This document shows positions 5,838 through 7,056 of a DNA stretch of 7,056 nucleotides, piece after piece. The stretch's first letter is position 1; each line of letters starts with the position of its first letter. Both the position numbers and the translations under genes were made by a program. Under the pieces are notes generated by a model. The model was not told where the DNA came from. It worked only from the letters and a program-made list of their open reading frames with translations, and searched no databases. This stretch comes from an uncultured Eubacteriales bacterium (GTDB lineage: Bacteria; Bacillota; Clostridia; Oscillospirales; Feifaniaceae), in NCBI GenBank assembly GCA_902474785.1, contig CABRXB010000054.1:1-7056 (forward strand), written 5' to 3'.

Positions 5838-6500
5838 ATGAACAGCGAATTTCCTCGCGTGCTTGCGCTGCTGCGCAAAGAACGTGGACTCAGTCAAAAG
5901 GCGGTGGCCGGGGAGCTGGGCATCTCGCAGGCCCTGCTCAGTCACTATGAAAAAGGGGCGCGTGAACCGGGACTTGATTTTCTGTGCCGGGCGGCCTCTT
6001 TTTACGATGTGTCGACCGACTATCTGCTGGGCCGCTCGAGCGACCGCAGGCCGGGGGAGACGCTGCCTGACAGTGAGCGGCCGCCCGACAACGCGCTGCG
6101 CGGGCGCAGCGTTTCGGCCACGCTGGGCAAAAACCTGACCGTCAGCGCCGTGAGCGTGCTCTTTGGCCTGATGGAGCAAGAGCAGACAAAGGAATTCGCC
6201 TCCTGCGCGCAACAATACCTGGGCATGGCCATCTACAAGGTGTTTCGTCACCTGACCAGGGCCGACCCCGATCATTTGCAGGGGCTGTTCTCACTGCCCG
6301 AGATGGCCTTTTTGGAGACCGGCAACGCCGCGCAGCAGCTCTCGGAGCTTCAGCTCAAGCTGCTTGCGGCGCAGCTTGCCAAAAGCGGCGTGCTGACCCG
6401 GGCCCTGGGCTACGAGGCCATTCGCGCCCGATTTACGCGCGATGCAGCGGCCTTTTTCAATGTGGTCAAGCGGGCGGAGGATCAAATTCGCGCCGTGTGA
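5838..6500 (+). CDS. Xre-family HTH regulator with a long helical C-terminal region
   Basis: This 220-residue protein starts with a Cro/C1-type helix-turn-helix at about residues 6-65. FPRVLALLRKERGLSQ is helix 1, SQKAVAGELGIS the turn region, and QALLSHYEKG the recognition helix. The usual closing stretch FYDVSTDYLLGRS follows at 55-67. A charged linker (68-92) then leads to about 125 mostly helical residues with no recognised motif, probably for dimerisation or sensing. The start is fixed by CTGGAGG 6 bases upstream; an earlier in-frame GTG lacks a ribosome site. It is divergent from pduL and 59 bases upstream of the B3/B4 gene with no terminator between, so those two are probably one transcript. 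It may repress its own promoter. A role in controlling pduL is possible from position only. Confidence 0.9.
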   Translation: MNSEFPRVLALLRKERGLSQKAVAGELGISQALLSHYEKGAREPGLDFLCRAASFYDVSTDYLLGRSSDRRPGETLPDSERPPDNALRGRSVSATLGKNLTVSAVSVLFGLMEQEQTKEFASCAQQYLGMAIYKVFRHLTRADPDHLQGLFSLPEMAFLETGNAAQQLSELQLKLLAAQLAKSGVLTRALGYEAIRARFTRDAAAFFNVVKRAEDQIRAV

Positions 6501-6559
6501 CCCCGTAAATCGACATGACACATGAAAAACAAAGGACATAATAGAGAGGATGGTTAAAC

Positions 6560-7056
6560 ATGAGTTTTCGCATTGCACCGGAGGTTTTTGAAACATTGCC
6601 CGAGCTTTATATCGGGGCGCTTGTGGTCAAGGGGATCGACAACACAAAAGATTACCCGCAGGTGACCGCCTTTCTCGACCAGTGTGTGGAGGAGCTGCAC
6701 CAAAAGCTGTCCGGAACCAAGATCAAAGAACACCCCTTCATCCTGCCGTTTCGCGGCGCCTTTAACGCCCTTGGCGTCAACCCCAACAAATTCATGCCCT
6801 CGATTGAGGCGCTCGCCTCGCGCATTGAAAAGGGCAAGGGCATGCCCCACATCAACCCCATTGTCGACCTTGGCAACGCCATTTCGCTCAAGTACCTGCT
6901 GCCGCTGGGCGCGCATCCGCTGCAGGCGCTCGACGAAGAGGTGCGCTTTGCCAGAGAGGGCGATATCTTCCGGCCCTTTGGTGCGACGCAAGACGAGCAG
7001 CCCGACATTGGCGAGCTCATTTATGCCAACGGCAACATCGTCGGCACGCGCCGCTG
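6560..7056 (+). CDS. B3/B4 tRNA-binding-domain protein, 3' end outside window
   Basis: The first 165 residues are visible and the frame is open to the edge. The B3/4 domain pattern is clear: RGAFNALGVNPNKFMPSIEAL (about 65-85), then EKGKGMPHINPIVDLGNAISL (90-110), KYLLPLGAHPL (111-121), AREGDIFRPFG (131-141), GELIYANGNIVGTRR (151-165). This domain is the editing module of the phenylalanyl-tRNA synthetase beta subunit, and free-standing members are known. At least one, CtdA, hydrolyses canavanine wrongly attached to arginine tRNA. Here a role in clearing mischarged tRNA is an inference, and the amino acid involved is unknown. The start is set by GAGAGGA 9 bases upstream. It follows the Xre regulator by 59 bases and is probably co-transcribed with it. 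Confidence 0.88.
   Translation, partial: MSFRIAPEVFETLPELYIGALVVKGIDNTKDYPQVTAFLDQCVEELHQKLSGTKIKEHPFILPFRGAFNALGVNPNKFMPSIEALASRIEKGKGMPHINPIVDLGNAISLKYLLPLGAHPLQALDEEVRFAREGDIFRPFGATQDEQPDIGELIYANGNIVGTRR

Noticed and set aside
6515..6542. Promoter-like ATGACA and CATAAT before the B3/B4 gene
   Set aside because: The spacing is 16 bases, but transcription would start near 6549, inside the ribosome site, so it could not produce a normal mRNA for this gene.
1..7056. CRISPR arrays, tRNA or rRNA genes, insertion sequences and phage genes
   Set aside because: I saw no regularly spaced repeats, no tRNA-like cloverleaf, and no transposase, integrase or phage structural sequence in any frame.

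Overview
The window looks like chromosomal DNA from a Gram-positive anaerobe of the Clostridia (Firmicutes), moderately GC-rich. The clues are strong AGGAGG/AAGGAG-type ribosome sites 6-9 bases before most starts, sigma-A-like promoters, perfect-stem intrinsic terminators, and a free PduL-type phosphotransacylase. No rRNA, tRNA, CRISPR array, transposase or phage gene was seen. The species cannot be named from this sequence.

Layout. The left edge (1-442, + strand) has the tail of an unrecognised gene and a small three-helix membrane protein that overlaps or abuts it. A 15-bp hairpin (463-495) follows. Next, on the minus strand, is a fumarylacetoacetate hydrolase (FAH) family enzyme (833-1606) with its own promoter at 1652-1680. 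A four-helix membrane protein of unknown function (2134-2646, +) follows a gene-poor stretch. After another gene-less stretch, a 20-bp terminator (3146-3190) and a good promoter (3254-3283) introduce a two-gene operon: a YafP-like GNAT acetyltransferase (3323-3787) and a membrane-anchored alpha/beta hydrolase (3784-4605), coupled by an ATGA overlap. That operon converges on pduL (4998-5570, minus), and a bidirectional terminator (4860-4898) lies between them. pduL has its own promoter and a leader with a strong hairpin. Divergent from pduL is a rightward pair: an Xre-type regulator with a long helical C-terminal part (5838-6500), then a B3/B4-domain protein (6560 to the window edge).

How the genes may work together. 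The best-defined metabolic gene is pduL, which interconverts acyl-CoA and acyl-phosphate. It is not in a microcompartment operon and has no N-terminal targeting extension, so a cytosolic fermentative role (acetate or propionate with a kinase encoded elsewhere) is most likely. The FAH enzyme would act on a small acylpyruvate or oxaloacetate-like acid. The acetyltransferase/hydrolase pair is probably co-regulated, but its substrates are unknown. The Xre regulator may control itself and the B3/B4 protein, whose domain resembles the editing domain of phenylalanyl-tRNA synthetase beta. I see mostly ordinary genes here and no convincing new system. The items most worth a second look are the pduL leader hairpin, the Xre-B3/B4 pair, the coupled acetyltransferase/hydrolase pair, and the gene-less stretch that ends in a strong terminator at 3190.
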